From Isoetes taiwanensis (taxonomy: Eukaryota; Streptophyta; Lycopodiopsida; Isoetales; Isoetaceae): a stretch of 64,000 nt of DNA. A model generated the notes under the pieces. That model was not told where the DNA came from, did no database searches, and was given only the letters and a program-made list of their open reading frames with translations. Made by a program: the position numbers and the translations under genes. Shown in pieces: positions 12,701 through 25,985 of this stretch. Position 1 is the stretch's first letter. Every line of letters begins with the position of its first letter. Location: positions 6,659,199 to 6,723,198 of the forward strand of contig JAJEKV010000050.1 of NCBI GenBank assembly GCA_021234155.1, in the 5' to 3' direction.

Positions 12701-15700
12701 TGGAAGTTAAATTTAATAGCTAGCATGTGGTTTTATTGCTTTATTATCAAGAAGTATTACAAATCTGGTTATGCTTGGTTTTGGGCGGTGGTGCAATTAC
12801 ATGAATTGGAGGATGTTTAGAAGCAAAAGCAATCGTCTGGTAAGATGAGTTAGAATGAAAGAAAACTAAGTGTTAGGTTGCCATTTTGGGACATTGGCTG
12901 TTGAGCTTGGGGGGTACTAAATGCTCTTTGCTGGTTGCTGCTTATCATTTAGTCATATCTAGCTTTAGAGTACCACCCTGTTAGGTAATCTGTCAAATAA
13001 ACGGGTCTTGTTTTATCTCTTTGCTTTCACACAGGGCCAGATGAGACTTCCATGGTTGGCTTATGTCTTAACAAAAGCTTTTGCTGAACAGTTAGATGTT
13101 TAATTCTCTTGGCTTCTCAGTAGATAAAGTCCGCCATTTCAATACAACGGCGGCAGTTAATAAACTGACCAGACTGCAAATGAGTCAGCTTATCGTCAAA
13201 CCGTGGCTAAAAACCTCCACTGAGTTGTAAGGACCTCCCAAATAGGATAATGTTTTCAATGGGCAGTTTAACTGGGGCATTCTAATCATATTAGCGAGGA
13301 AGATAGTTTGGACATGGTGGAATCTGAGGATATTTTTCCTGCCATACCTATTATATTATCAGAGGAAAGGTATCATTGTCTTTTCAGGCACCCAACAACC
13401 TTGCAGCATGTACTACCAGAAATGTGTATAAGCCATTTGTTCATGACTTTGCTTTCCGGAGGAAGGAAGGAGTGACTTCAGCAATAGAGCAGCATCAGCC
13501 CAAATATCTAAAGTCTCTTCATTCTTCCTTGTTTGTGATGAGTCACATCAATCTGGATTGATGGAAAATATTTCAAAAAGAAGAGAAACCTCTTGATATT
13601 AGAGGTGACATTGGCGACCTCCAAGAAAATAAACTGGCAACAAAACAGAAAAGCGCAAACAATCTTTACAGGCGAAACCATGATAGGAATCAAAATAAGC
13701 TAAATCTTGATATCAGAGCCTTTTTATTTGCAAGGCGTTCCAATGGGCTACTAGTATGGGTTTTGATCTAAAATACTGCCTCCCTTTAGCCGATGTAGGC
13801 ACCAATTATTAATGCAACACAAGCAAAAGAGGCCCAAAAGGATGCACCAGCTGGTCCCGCAAGGATCTGAAACATCTATATGCATCTCTTGGCTGATATT
13901 GACCTCCCACGGTGATGTGGGATCACGCCATGTAAATGATTTTGATATCCATGAAGATGGTTTTGCTACAACGCCCAGGTACTGGTGTTATCCACGGAAC
14001 AAAGGATGCTACAGGGGTGTCATCCCATCCTAATTGCAACAAAGATGAATGTTGAAAGATCTCGGCAGTATTCTTGAATGGAATTCAGCCTGATATTTTA
14101 TTTTCACATGTCTGTAGATTCTGTGAGATTCCCACATGCAGGTTTATTGCCCTCCAAGAACCCTGCTTCCCACCAATCACCTGAGGACCAGAAATGCAGA
14201 CAGCCTGCATGCCTCATCAATTGACAGTTCAAAGAAGAAATATCATGGCATGGCAGGAAGATGGTAAAGGACCCTTCCCATTGTTAATCATCAGGCTTTC
14301 TCATTGAGAAAGAAAGGCACAAAGAGAAGTCCCAATGAAGGACATAAAAGAAGAAGTCCTGTACTCTGAACCATCTAGTTTTCTCCTATGGAATGCCTAC
14401 TCTAGAAAGATAAAGTGGACAGCAAAGAAAATGCACCATAAATGCTTTTGAAGAGAGAAAACAAGACCTGCATCATGCACCTACACTCAGGGAAAAGACA
14501 AATATTTCTTGAGCTTTTAATTTGGTTTATTTTATTATTATGCACATTCTAGGTACAAAAAAAATGCGCCCCACATACATGAGAGAGGAAAGTGATGTAG
14601 ATGTAGCATATCTCATAGGACCAAGGCTGCTCCCCCACAGACATCATTATAGCTTCATTTCTTTATAAGTACTCAAGGATTCATTGGTCTCAATGGTTGC
14701 AAATAAGTTGTATCCGCCTTGTATTTCCAAAAAGTATAGAAGACTTTGCTTGCAACATGCTATTAGCTATGAGCACTGCAGCTCTAAGACAGGCAGAATG
14801 GGACAGCATGATGATCTCAACCCCACAGATGACAGCATGGACAAGGTACAGTTAGTGTTAAGGTAGGAATGACATAACCTTTTGACAGGTCAAGTGGTTC
14901 ATATGTACTAGAATACTTTGAATTGAGGCGAGAGTCTTAGATAATGTTTTGTAAAGCTCATTCGTAGTTAGATGTTGTGGTAGTAACCCATAGCGTCGCT
15001 TCATTTCTATGGGATGCTTCATCACCATTGCATCTTTTGTTAAAATGTGATAACTTGTACATTTGTTGTTTACTTCCATGCATTGTTTTTCCAAGATGAG
15101 TGGTTCATTCTTGACAGAGGATTAATAACAGCATGTATGCTTTTCATTGTTTGTAGGCTGTTCAAGGAGATACTGAACAGGAAAGATAAAACTAGATAAC
15201 GCCCTCCATTATCTGAAGCATCAGTTGATGATGATGCACAGAAAGCACGAACAGGAATACGCCTTGTCCAGAAGGCTTCCAGCGCCTGCATGTCTTTGTA
15301 CTTAGATAAGGTACTAAGTACTAGCTCACTTGAAGATTGATGAATTGAAAGGTTTATAGTTTGTGCACCAAAGCTGGATATAGTTGAAATGATTTTACGC
15401 CTTAAAATTTTGAAGATCGCCCATTGACGCTGGCTCACCGGCAAAAACGCCTGTGCTTGGTCCTTTTCTCTCTAAAAAAAGTATACCGTTTCTGTTAAAT
15501 GGGCATCTCTAAAGCATATCTCCTGTCGGGTATCGATCTGTCATTTTAGGATCTCACATACCTTTGAGTTCTGTTTACGATTCAGGTTGCTCTATTATCC
15601 CGAGGTCTGGCGAAGAAGACAGAATACTTCACTGATTAAGCATGCAAGAAGAATTGTTTGACACATGTCGGCATGTTTCTGCATAAGGCATATGGAGAAT

Positions 15701-18379
15701 CCAATTTTGTTGGCCCTGCAATCTGGGTGATACATAAAGAAACAAAATGTGTGACATAAACACTTATGCAGCCATTAATTATAGAATTTTAAAAAAATTC
15801 AGCGCATTGTTATTCTGTTTTTGTGACTGCTGTTATGTGCAGCCATATAATAACATGAGTTATTTTTGACATCGGGAACCACTTTGTGTTGTTTGTAGCA
15901 TACTCTGTTTTGTGCAACTGTTCCGTGCTATGGTTCAGCTCCAAAGCCAGTAAACAGGTGCTCTTGTTCCATGGTTCAAAGAAAACTTGTTAGGTGAATG
16001 AGTGCTATTACGTATCGATTTATTCACAGGCAATGAGAAAAGACTTCCGCCTGGATTCGTACCTCTGCGGGCTCCTTCCCCTGAGCTGCAGCCAGGATAC
16101 ATTATCTCTTGACCACCTGGTGGGATGGTAGTTAGTTCTGGTATTTGGCGAAGAACTGTCCTCTCTAGAAAAATGTTCTCTGAAACACTGTTCTATTGAA
16201 CAGGCTCTAGAAAGACTGACAGACGCGAAGCACATCTTCCCCTGATCCCTATTAGGCACCCTGTGTAGAAGAACTGTAAGAAACAAGCTTTTATGCAAGT
16301 TCATTTTAATTCATGGAGAGATTGTTATATTGTTCATTAACGCTATTGTTTTGCGTTAGGATGCTATGTTCCTTATTCCGTAAGTATCGTATCATCATCA
16401 AAAGACAGGCTATTCTTAGGCTTATCCTTATTAAAACCATATGTATCTTGATATCTGTTCACATGAAACATTTCATATATTTTATGATTAGTGGCTTTGG
16501 CTTGAAAATGGTATTGACATTCCTTTAATATTTACCAATACTCGTTGGTTGACTTGCCACCAGATAATCTTAGGCTATGCTGTCCCAGATTTTACAGGTG
16601 CCACATGCGGTGTGCTCATTGTGCAAATTGACTGTCTTCAGGCTAATTTTAAAATTAATGACAGTTTTACCTATACAAAGGTTCGGCACACACCTGGTCC
16701 TGTGAATGACTCCCGGCTGAAGTTCTTATTGCTCTCAATGATTCGATTCATCAACGTGATGCAGTACTGCCTAAAGAATAAGTTCTGAGTTTTTTCTTTT
16801 GTTGGTTTTATCCAACATTTTTTCTCGGATATCATACATTCAGTATATGCTCTGAAGAAGAAAAGATTCATTTAGGTGATGGATATTGTTCTCGTCTGTC
16901 TTCAACAGAGACGTTTACTCCAATAAGTTTTATGTAAGGTGTTGAATCAATTGTAAGTGCATTAATTTATGTTCATGATTGTTTCTTTTTTTAAAGTTAT
17001 CTGAGAATCATACCCTGGCGTGATTAGGGCTGAACAAACTCCGCTACCACTTTATGCGATTGTAATTCAGGCTGTTACATGATTCCCATCTTGGTGGTTG
17101 TTTTACAGCGTCTATTTGTAATATGCTATGTTCTGAAGGCTTTTCTTTTCCAAGTTTCGGATGAGGGCTTTACATGTTTTGGCGTTGAAATGTCTGAGTA
17201 AGCTTTGATGTTATGAATCAGTTGAAAATATGAATTGTTCAACGCCTGGCGGATTGTTTTTGTTCATGAAGAAGGTTCGAGTAATAGAGATCCCTTAGAG
17301 AGAGCTGATCTGCAAAATGAGTTTCTGGTTTGTCTTTAATGTCTTGCTATGCTTTTTGTTCTTGGGGTTTATGTCGAGTACAGCCCACTCACCATTATTG
17401 TTACAACATTTAAAGTGTTATGTGCAGTATGATTTCTGCAGATGCTGTTCTCCAACCCAGCACCATCATAAGAGATCATGGTGGTATTGGGAGAATCCCC
17501 AACCATGAGTCATGGTCATACCCAGGGAAAAAGAGACAATAGAAGGCCTTTGAATATTCTAGTTTGAATTGCCTCAGAGCCAAAGAGGATGATATGTTTC
17601 ACAATGCTACGGATTGCTGCCTTTGCTTGTTATGAGCACCCTCTAATGCTTCATCTTCACATTTCTTACTGTCTTCTATTGGCTGAAGATTGGCTTGGTA
17701 TAGTGAACTTTGTGATGATCCTTTCTTGAGGCCCCTGTGAACATATACAATGCCATCCTGCTTCCTCTCATCATGCCTCTGATGTCCGTAATTTGGTCCC
17801 TCGCAGATGGAAGTTTCAGTTGTGGTTGGCTTTGCAAATGCCATCAAACTGTACTCCCAATCCTTCCATGTGCTGTTGCAGGTATTCAAGCATTTAATAG
17901 TATTGAATTGGCATGTGCAACGACATTTAGCTACATTTTGTTGGATTTTGTGTCTGAGGGTCTTGTTGAAGGTCAGCATCCATTTTTAATTCTTTTCTGC
18001 TTGTTGATTGTTTTCCTTTGAAGTTTATAGAATTTAGTTAATGTTCAGCTACCCATGCATGAGCTTTGAAAATGCACTAAGTTCCTGCAGGGTTTTGGAA
18101 GTCATTAATTATCTGCACATGCTAGTCGTTTTTCTACTGTTAGAACAACTCACTAAGTGGTAGCCCATTGCATGTACTATTTTTGGAGTTATATTTTAGC
18201 TATCTCGATCCATTTCCATATGCAACAGGTGGTCATCATTACTATTGGGTTTCTGCACAGGACGAGGTGTCAAACTGATTCTGCAAGCCTTCCAACACAT
18301 TGTTAATTTATGATTCCATTTCTCTGAAGGGTGCACAAAGTGATTTTGCTTCATCGAATCTGCAAATGTTAGCTCGTAA
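6755..18379 (+). pseudogene. ESP4: Symplekin/PTA1 homologue, disrupted copy A
   Basis: This is the counterpart of the intact gene at 39,020-50,890. Exon equivalents: 6755-6972, 7175-7334, 7512-7604, 7671-7787, 7857-8025, 8775-8946, 9340-9461, 9537-10064, 10134-10736, 10825-10894, 11389-11491, 12474-12682, ~12788-12839, ~14696-14845, 15157-15310, ~15899-15957, 16030-16140, 16204-~16290, 16360-~16408, ~16530-16597, ~16681-16780, 16876-16953, 17028-17093, 17704-~17745, 17807-17881, 18049-~18158, 18229-18379. The start codon and first exon survive, with two compensating indels. Exon 2 gains a stop, and its donor GT reads AT. Exon 5 has an in-frame TAA. The acceptors of exons 13, 14 and 20 and the donors of exons 18, 19, 21 and 24 are lost. 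Exon 9 is 603 rather than 624 bases, and exon 12 is 209 rather than 234. As written it cannot make symplekin. It could be a pseudogene or an uncorrected assembly copy. Confidence 0.88.
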
Positions 18380-21300
18380 TGATTTTTCAAAGTTCGTTTA
18401 TGAATCAGATTTCTGATGACTACATCACATTGATGCTGCTGAAACATGAAAGCAAAGGGATGAAGTATCAAGCATTCTTAGCCATGTGGGTGGTTATCAC
18501 ATTCTTTTAGCATGCGTCATTTCAGCATATGTTGTGCCAGAGGGAAACTGGATTATTGTAAATTGCTCAGCTGATATAATGCAGAACCACGGGACTTCAG
18601 ACGCTCAAGTATTCAAACAAAAGCTATAAAGGGTCTTATGGCTTCCAACGTTCCTCATGTTTCGTCTCAAACTGTAAATTAGTTCATTTCTTCATCATGT
18701 CATCATGTAGATATTTCATTGTAAATCCCAAATTATTTTTGGCTCTCAAATGAAATATTGGATGGCTGTCAATGTAATAGTTAAGCAGACACCAACTGAA
18801 AGGTGTCGATCCTTGTTTTAATTCATAATCAGCATGCCAGCTTCATATGATTATCATATGGTCTCTTTGTATGGCTGGCTTAACACTTACGTCATCATTG
18901 ATCTAAGTGACGCTTTTTGCAAAACGCCACCGGGCTTCTAATTGTGCATGAGGTATTTATTAATGCAGAATTACATAGTACCCCTTGAGGTGCATAAGCT
19001 ATTGACCTCTCTTCATTAAGCCCTATGAAGGAGATCAAATCAATAAGTGGATGCTAGGGGCTCCTTACTCGTTGTTCAGGGTCGTATCCTGGCAAGCCGT
19101 CCCGAGCACCTCGCGGCATGCCAGGCAATGCAAAGCAAAGGTATGTTAATTCAGCCAAGTGACAACTGACAAACCGGCACAATCCCGAGGTGCAAGGATC
19201 TAGAATGATTCCGCTCTGGCTACGTAGCTTCATTTACGGAGTGCTGGAGAAGATTTGCATTTATAGCTAAGAACTAATAAAGAGGGTATCATCACCATAG
19301 CTGGAGACATCATGATGTTTCAATCTATAAAGATATGGGGATGCTGTAGGTTTAGAGGAGTATTTGAGGTACTTAAAAAATCTATCATTATTCTGGGGCG
19401 CGTTAACGGTAGATATTCTGACTTCGGGAAGAATTCTAGGTATGAGTGCACTTTTGCATGTAAACTACATCAACAGTTTTGAATCTATTGAAGCCCTGAT
19501 AAAGGGCTGATTTCTATTGGATGCTTTAACGTTTGATAATGTTGGCAAAATTAGTTGAGGGCTTATAATTCCATGTATTTACATGTTTGTTCTCCGTTTA
19601 GAGCCACCTCCCATATATTTTTTTTAGTTACATGCCTTCATGTCCCATTGTTCCAACTAATTGATTTCATCTCTCTGGCCTTTGTGCCTTCTTCTTTTTT
19701 TAAAGGCAAAGTCTATATTTTGCTGGCCTTGTGTTCATATTGTGTACCCGGAGCGTTGAGCAGATTGTAAGGCCCATTTTAGGTTCCGAATCTGGTAGAT
19801 ACTGGCCATGATCTTTAACAAGTTAAATGGATTCATTTTTAGGTATAGTTTGTTAATCGCCGGGCCAAAGTTTAACAACTAAAGCGTTATGAAGTTTGAC
19901 AGTAGTTACATGTACTGCGTGAAATAATAATTAGTTTAAAAGAATTGTAAGACTAGAATGGCATGGATATGCCATAACACCACAATCTAAAAACAATAAT
20001 ATGATAAATACAAGAACCTACCGATTAACTAAGATTATGAAAGTAAGCATGTGCCTTGTACCTGTTGATTAGAAGAGGGCTAAACATGCATGTAACATTG
20101 GCATACGTGGCTATATACAGACTTCAGGAAATGCATGTATACGTATGATAATATACGTGTCCAATACGATATTATATTGCCACGCCACGCCGAAGGTAGC
20201 GTCGCCTTTGATACGGTGTAGTTGACGTAATTGGTTGCGTACCATGGGTAACTTCGAAGCTGCCAAATTATTAAACATATGCATTAAACCCCTTTGCCAA
20301 TGGCAAAACCATTGGTCTCTTAACTAAACCTGGGTACAATGCAAAGGAAAATAAAGGAAACCTAAACCTCTTTCCCTTTTCGTACATTTTGGCTTCCTTT
20401 TGATTTATTCCGCTAAGCTTACTGCCATTAGTTCAGATACCAAAAAGTCAGTTGTTGATTTGGCATACAGATTCTCGAGTAAATTTTGTGATTCAAATTA
20501 ACGAAAAGCATGGACGTTGAATTATGTGAGCAGAGTAAGAGATCATGAACTCTTTGATCTCATGAAAAGCCACTTTAACGCAGAATGAGCTGGGATATAT
20601 GGTGGGATCTACCTAGTAGCTATAGGATCCTGCGATTACCAAAATTTTTAACGAATGAACCCAACCAGCATGTTTAGGTGGTGATAGATTAGATATTATT
20701 CAAGATCTCGCCTTTTAGCGATGATGTTGTTCCATCGCTTCGTATGTGGGAAGGGGGTGAGGTCTTGAAATCTTCTGGAGCAGATGATTTCCTGAGATAA
20801 CTTCACACCCCACCACGCGCCTGGTGACAAGAGCCCTACCGGTTGTGAGTGGCGTGGCTAAACCGTGGAATATGAGGACTTGTCCTTCACCGACCGGGAT
20901 CTCCTTGGGTGTAAAGCCTTACCAGTGATCTCGGCCGGTTAGGCTTACCGGTTTGCTGACCGCTGCGGCAAGGCACAGCTCGACACCTCTTGGGTGATGA
21001 ATCACCTGCTGTTTAAGCCGAAGACAAAAAGGGCTCAGCCGATGTGAGGATGGGCGCGTGCATGCCTCGAGGGGTTATCCCCCACTTAACGCAATGGGAG
21101 ATGAAAACCTTAGTAGCCCCTTTCGCATATGCACCTACAGGCTACGGTCCCAGCCCCTAGGGACTCTGGAACCTACCAAAGTAAAAAGGACCTGAGAGGG
21201 GCGATGGAGCGACACTCAATGTACCATGTTCCCATGCCCCTGGTTCCATCTCATGAATCTCGGCTCAGAATGACTCCTCGACACCCAAGCCCTCTCTGCC

Positions 21301-21470
21301 CATAACTGGAGTCTCCGAGAGCCTTCTCAGATCTCCCATGTGATGATGGATATTGCTGACATGTATGTTGAGGCAGGCCACCCTTCAGTGACTCTGCTGT
21401 ATTTGATGCCAAAGCCATGAGTTCACGCTACTAGGGATTGCATCCCAGGAAGACCGGACAAATGATCTAT
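18380..21470. other. Symplekin 3' flank and intergenic sequence, copy A; no gene recognised
   Basis: The first several hundred bases resemble a 3' UTR and match 50,891-51,500. Beyond about 19,000 similarity to copy B (51,500-54,000) is present but much noisier than in the gene. Around 20,800-21,440 the base composition becomes GC-richer. I see no supported coding region, RNA gene or complete transposon. Confidence 0.4.
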
Positions 21471-23480
21471 TCATTCTTCCTCATCATAACCATTGCTGTG
21501 CCATGGATGGCCTCTCTGCGATCCCCGGGTCACGTGATGAACTCCGCCTTCCACGATGGACATCGTAGTTAGGGGCAGGGGACGCTGCAATACCATTACT
21601 ACCCTATTAGGGGTACCCTCCCCCTCAGCCCACCTCCCCTCTTCTGTTATTCCCTTCCACCACCCCAGGCACCCAGCTATCACTCCTTCCCTATTCCTTC
21701 TCATAGGGGTGCACCCAGGCTTCTTGGTCTCTCTTCAAATTAGGAGTATAATTTGAGAATTTTTAGGCGCCATTAGTCTTCAATATACTTCCAGCCCATT
21801 TTGCATTATGGTCTCCAAATAATTTAGGCCTCACGGTGGATTATTCATATATTCAAGGAGTCCTTCCATCAGTATATTCTAACAAAATGGAAAATCCTAG
21901 GTTTTGAATCAAGGCCCCAATACAAGATTGTGTCCCAAATTATGAGTTGACTCCATCTAGAAATAATAGAATTTCCAGAAAATAATTCCAAGTAGTTCAT
22001 CATGAACCATAATATTTTAACCATAACACCCCTTTAGAAGAACATGAATTATGGGGATGTGGACACCGGATATGGCATTTTCCAATTGGCCATTTAGTTG
22101 TAATCACACTGCCTTCATACCAGAGGGCAAATCTTTTAACTAAAACTATTGTCTCCACTTAATACTGAAGGATCAAATAAGCTTCAAGGAAAATTTCTTA
22201 CATTTGTTTCTCTCTCACAAATAATAGTACCCATCCGAAAGCAAAGTTGGCATATTTGTCCATCCATGGCATATGAGGATTTATCAGCCTCTGGTCTCCT
22301 AGATACGATACCATAGGCTGCGCGTTAAATGGAATAAGATCTTTCTATGTTTCTACTACTCTTTCACAAAGATATTCTGAAATTGCATGAACCTCAAAGA
22401 TCCAGAATCCTCTTTAATTGAGGTTCAAATCGCCACGCAGATGAGGTCTTTCCTTCTGCCTACATTTGAGAGATAAACCTCTCCATTAAATGGTAGCTGA
22501 AGATCTTTGAATGACCGTGACTAGCACATTTGGCTTAATAATAAACAAGATCACAAATGTGCATTTGGAAGCAGTAGGACTCAGGTTCAAAGCATTTTTA
22601 GTAATTTGTTCTTAAAACGGCTTGAGGCGAGTTTTATCAAAAAGTCTGCTGGTAACATCTCACAGAAAATGCGGCTTGAGATAACAACTCCCGGCATGTT
22701 TATTCTTGCGGCTTAATTCCTATGGTTTGCATTTGGGGATTATTCCCTCATGACTTAATTCCTACGCTTAAATTGGGGATGGTGTGTATGGCATGTCCAA
22801 GACCCAGAAATCCAATGAATGGAGACAAGACTAAAGACAGAGTTTTTGACAATTTTTAGAACTCCGTAAAAATGGTAAAGTCCAATGGTAGGAAGTGAGA
22901 CATTGGGACACCGAGATTGTGTAGCGTGATGCAAATGCAAAAAAAAAAACATGGTACCAGGATGCTTCAATGTTAAATGTTAATAAATTTATATATTCAT
23001 GGAACCGGCCTGATTTCCACCCTTAGACTTCTACAAAATTCTTTACATTTCTCATCACCCCTCAAGGAGGAGTTGGTTTCCTCATGCTTTGAATAGCAAA
23101 AATGATAAACATAGTCATATAATCAGCGGCTTGAGAAAAATAAACCAGATGAACGGGCACGCTCAATTCTATTCTAGATGCGAAATCATCGAATTCATAT
23201 AAAATGTGCCAAGAAATATCTAATTCCATTCTATCTCGATAATAATGATTGAACGCAATGAGCCTATTTCGTGATAGCTCATAAATGATGATTCCGCCCA
23301 AGACGCTATAAGAGGTACACAAGTCATAAAAAGAACACACACCCCATCGCTTACGCTTACACTGGCCAAAGCAATAAATGCTAAAGTAAGTACTTTTAAA
23401 TATACATATATCCGGGTTGCGTATGTAAGTTACGCTTCTCCAGACCAAATTGGCAACTTTCCTGAGTTGAACCAACATAA
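21470..23480 (-). pseudogene. Unrecognised minus-strand coding remnant, copy A
   Basis: This matches the better-preserved minus-strand segment at 54,228-56,110 in copy B. Here the frames are broken into pieces of 60-140 codons and the arginine/glycine-rich tail is largely lost. I do not recognise the family. It could be a decayed gag-like protein of a transposable element or an old endogenous viral nucleocapsid-like sequence; neither is shown. Confidence 0.35.
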
Positions 23481-23810
23481 CTAATTTTTCCGGGCGTTGA
23501 ACTAGTAAAACACCAGGGCAAGCAGCTGAATTTGGATTTGCTCCAAAGAAGAAGAATAATTCGATTAAGGCAGAAGAAGGTTAAGGAATTCAAGAGGCTT
23601 CTGACTGACAACCGGCTTGGCTGCCTTGTAGAGAAGAAAGGATCCTAGTTTTTTTGTTCCGGTTCTGCATGTAATTCCATACAAAGGGGATATGCTGTAT
23701 GGTGTATGAGGTGGTTCAAAAACACCCCATATACTTAATATTTGACCTTCTATAAAATTTACCCCAAATAAAACCCTTAACTCCATCACCTGAGTACTTG
23801 TGTAAATGAT

Positions 23811-23842
23811 CCCCACCCTCCCCAAATCAACCCCTCTCCCCA
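23811..23842 (-). other. G-quadruplex-capable tract on the minus strand, copy A
   Basis: The plus strand has four or more runs of three to four C within 32 bases (CCCC, CCC, CCCC, CCCC, CCCC). The minus strand therefore has matching G-runs with loops of one to seven bases. Copy B has a stronger version at 56,558-56,587. Confidence 0.5.
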
Positions 23843-24289
23843 AATACCTATTGTATGGCACCATGTACCTAATCCTCTAGTCTCAAGGTTCAATTCAACT
23901 CAAAAGTCTTGTTTCTGGTAGTACCATGTGAATTTGGTCTGTAGATGCCCAATCTAGGAAAAACACGCCATGCAGCTTGGTGCCATGCCCATGGCTGCTG
24001 CTGACTGCTAGGTTTCTATCCCTAACTTTTTTTCCAGCTGGTACATTGAGTTAAACATAAAGAAAACACATATGTATTGTCGACACATTTTCTAATTCTC
24101 AATCTAATTTTCTTGGAATTTTTCAGCCCGAAAACTTTTTTTTTTTTTTGATTTTTATTTTGGTGTAAAAGTCCCTTTTTTCCTAGTAATCATATATGTT
24201 TTAATTATAACTTATACTTCCATTCATTAATCTATAGCAATATATATAACATATATATATTTTATGTTTGTCGGGTTATCCTCGGCTGA

Positions 24290-24720
24290 TCCTAGATCCT
24301 ACAATCTTTCGACGTACTTTGGGACGGGTCCTACGCCCATGGCTTGGGAAAGTTTTTATATAGACTTATATAAACGATCCTATCGTCCATGTTGATTTGA
24401 TCCTGATCACGGTCCAGATCCACGGCTCACGGGCTTGGGGACATATCCCATGTAGCGGCACATGGCTTTTGGGAATTATATATGTAATGATCTCTCATCG
24501 TCCAAAGTTATTCTGGATTCTGATCACGATCCGTGATCCTACTACCATGTGCATATGTCCACATACTTTGGGGAATTATATGTAATAGATTCTACTGCCC
24601 ATGTTGCTTTCATATATGAGATCTCAATCCTTAATCGGGTCTTAAGATCCTACTGCTTCATGTTGAATGCTCGGCCCTTAAGGAGAGGCTTTTAAAAATT
24701 TTATGTTGTGAGATTCAAAC
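24290..24720. repeat. Degenerate ~100-bp tandem repeats, copy A
   Basis: Several imperfect units share GATCCTAC-type starts, a CACATGGCTTTGGGAATTAT-type core and GATTCTAC ends. The equivalent copy B array (57,050-57,400) is easier to read. A tRNA-like minus-strand segment lies at the right end. Confidence 0.55.
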
Positions 24721-24850
24721 CTCTGTCATTGAATCTCCTACCACATTCACAACCACATCAAACCAAGCATTAATAAATAATATATGTTTCAAATATAATT
24801 AAGGGTAATACCTTAATTAAGATAAAATAAGAGTATAACATCTCTCTAGA

Positions 24851-25560
24851 TAGTTCAAGAAAGTTCTAGAATGCTCCTCGAGACTCTAGAAAGTCTCAAA
24901 ACTTCTAGAAAGTTCCAATTTTAAAAAGTTTTGAATATAAGAGAATCTAAGGGGAATTTAAGAGAATCCCTTCCAAAAAGTTCCAAATTGTTCTAATAAG
25001 TCTAGAATGTAGGGAATCTTTGGAATGTAAGGGAATAGGGAAATACTCCAAAAGGTCTAGATATTGGTTGAAAGTTTCGTATCGTTCCTTAAAGTTCTAG
25101 AATGAAAAGTTCTAGAATGTAAAGGAACTGGGTGAGAATATAAGGAATCCATAGAAATCCTTTATAAATAGTAAGAGAATCTAGGAAAATATTTACAAGT
25201 CTATGGAATCCTTTAAATCTAGGAACCTAAGGGAATCTCTTTCATAATATCTGAATCTAAGAAAATCTTAGAGTATCTTAGAATTTTTATAGAATCTCTC
25301 TTGAATCTCATATAATGGGCAATCCTTAGGCAATTCCATAAGATCTGGGAATCTAAGGGATCTCTATGAATCTGGAGAATCTAAGGAAATCTAATGGAAT
25401 CTAGATAAAATCTTCATAAAAATGCAAGGAACCTATAAAATCTAAGGAATCTAATGGAATCTTATAAAATTAGAGGAATCTTCATCAAAACTCTTAAGAG
25501 AACTCTTTGGCAGAATCTTAGAAAATCTATGTTCTAGAGTATCTCAAGATTCTCAGAATG
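24851..25560. repeat. TTC/GAA-phased and GAATCTAAG short-period array, copy A
   Basis: The left part (24,855-24,930) has spaced TTCTAGAA blocks. It grades into 10- to 12-base degenerate repeats of GAATCTAAG/AATCTTCATA type to about 25,560. The copy B counterpart, 57,571-58,330, is longer and better phased. No coding potential. Confidence 0.65.
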
Positions 25561-25639
25561 TAGGTACCATGAATTTGCACCATAGGAACATACAAATTAG
25601 AAATAATAATGCATGAAGGACGAGAAATTTCTTGTATAT

Positions 25640-25985
25640 ATATTCATAGAATACCAAATGAATCATGGCCATTAAGAATAACGATAGTCCTCAATCCAAC
25701 GATCAGATGAATCGTGGCCATTGAGATATCAATCCATCGAGACATCTAGATAGGTAAACCAGATCATTAAGTTATCAACAATAGTCATGAACTAAACGGG
25801 CCGAGATTTAGTCGAGCTAAAACATTTTAGATAGTTAATCAGAACTGCTCGATCACCGTTCGCATCACTTGATCATCCATTAAAGTTTCTAACGACCGAG
25901 ACTTAACGAGCCAAAAAATATCTAGATAGGCTGATTTAAACTCGATCACTGATCATCCATGAAGCTTCTAGGACGCCCCATTCTA
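25640..25985. repeat. Degenerate ~85-95-bp tandem repeats, copy A
   Basis: Units share GAATCGTGGCCATTGAGATA, ATCTAGATAGG and GATCACTTGATCATCCAT-type blocks. The matching array in copy B is at 58,430-58,755. Confidence 0.55.

Noticed and set aside
17599-17979. 126-codon minus-strand frame in copy A
   Set aside because: It is antisense to symplekin exons 24-25 and flanking intron, and is not retained in copy B.
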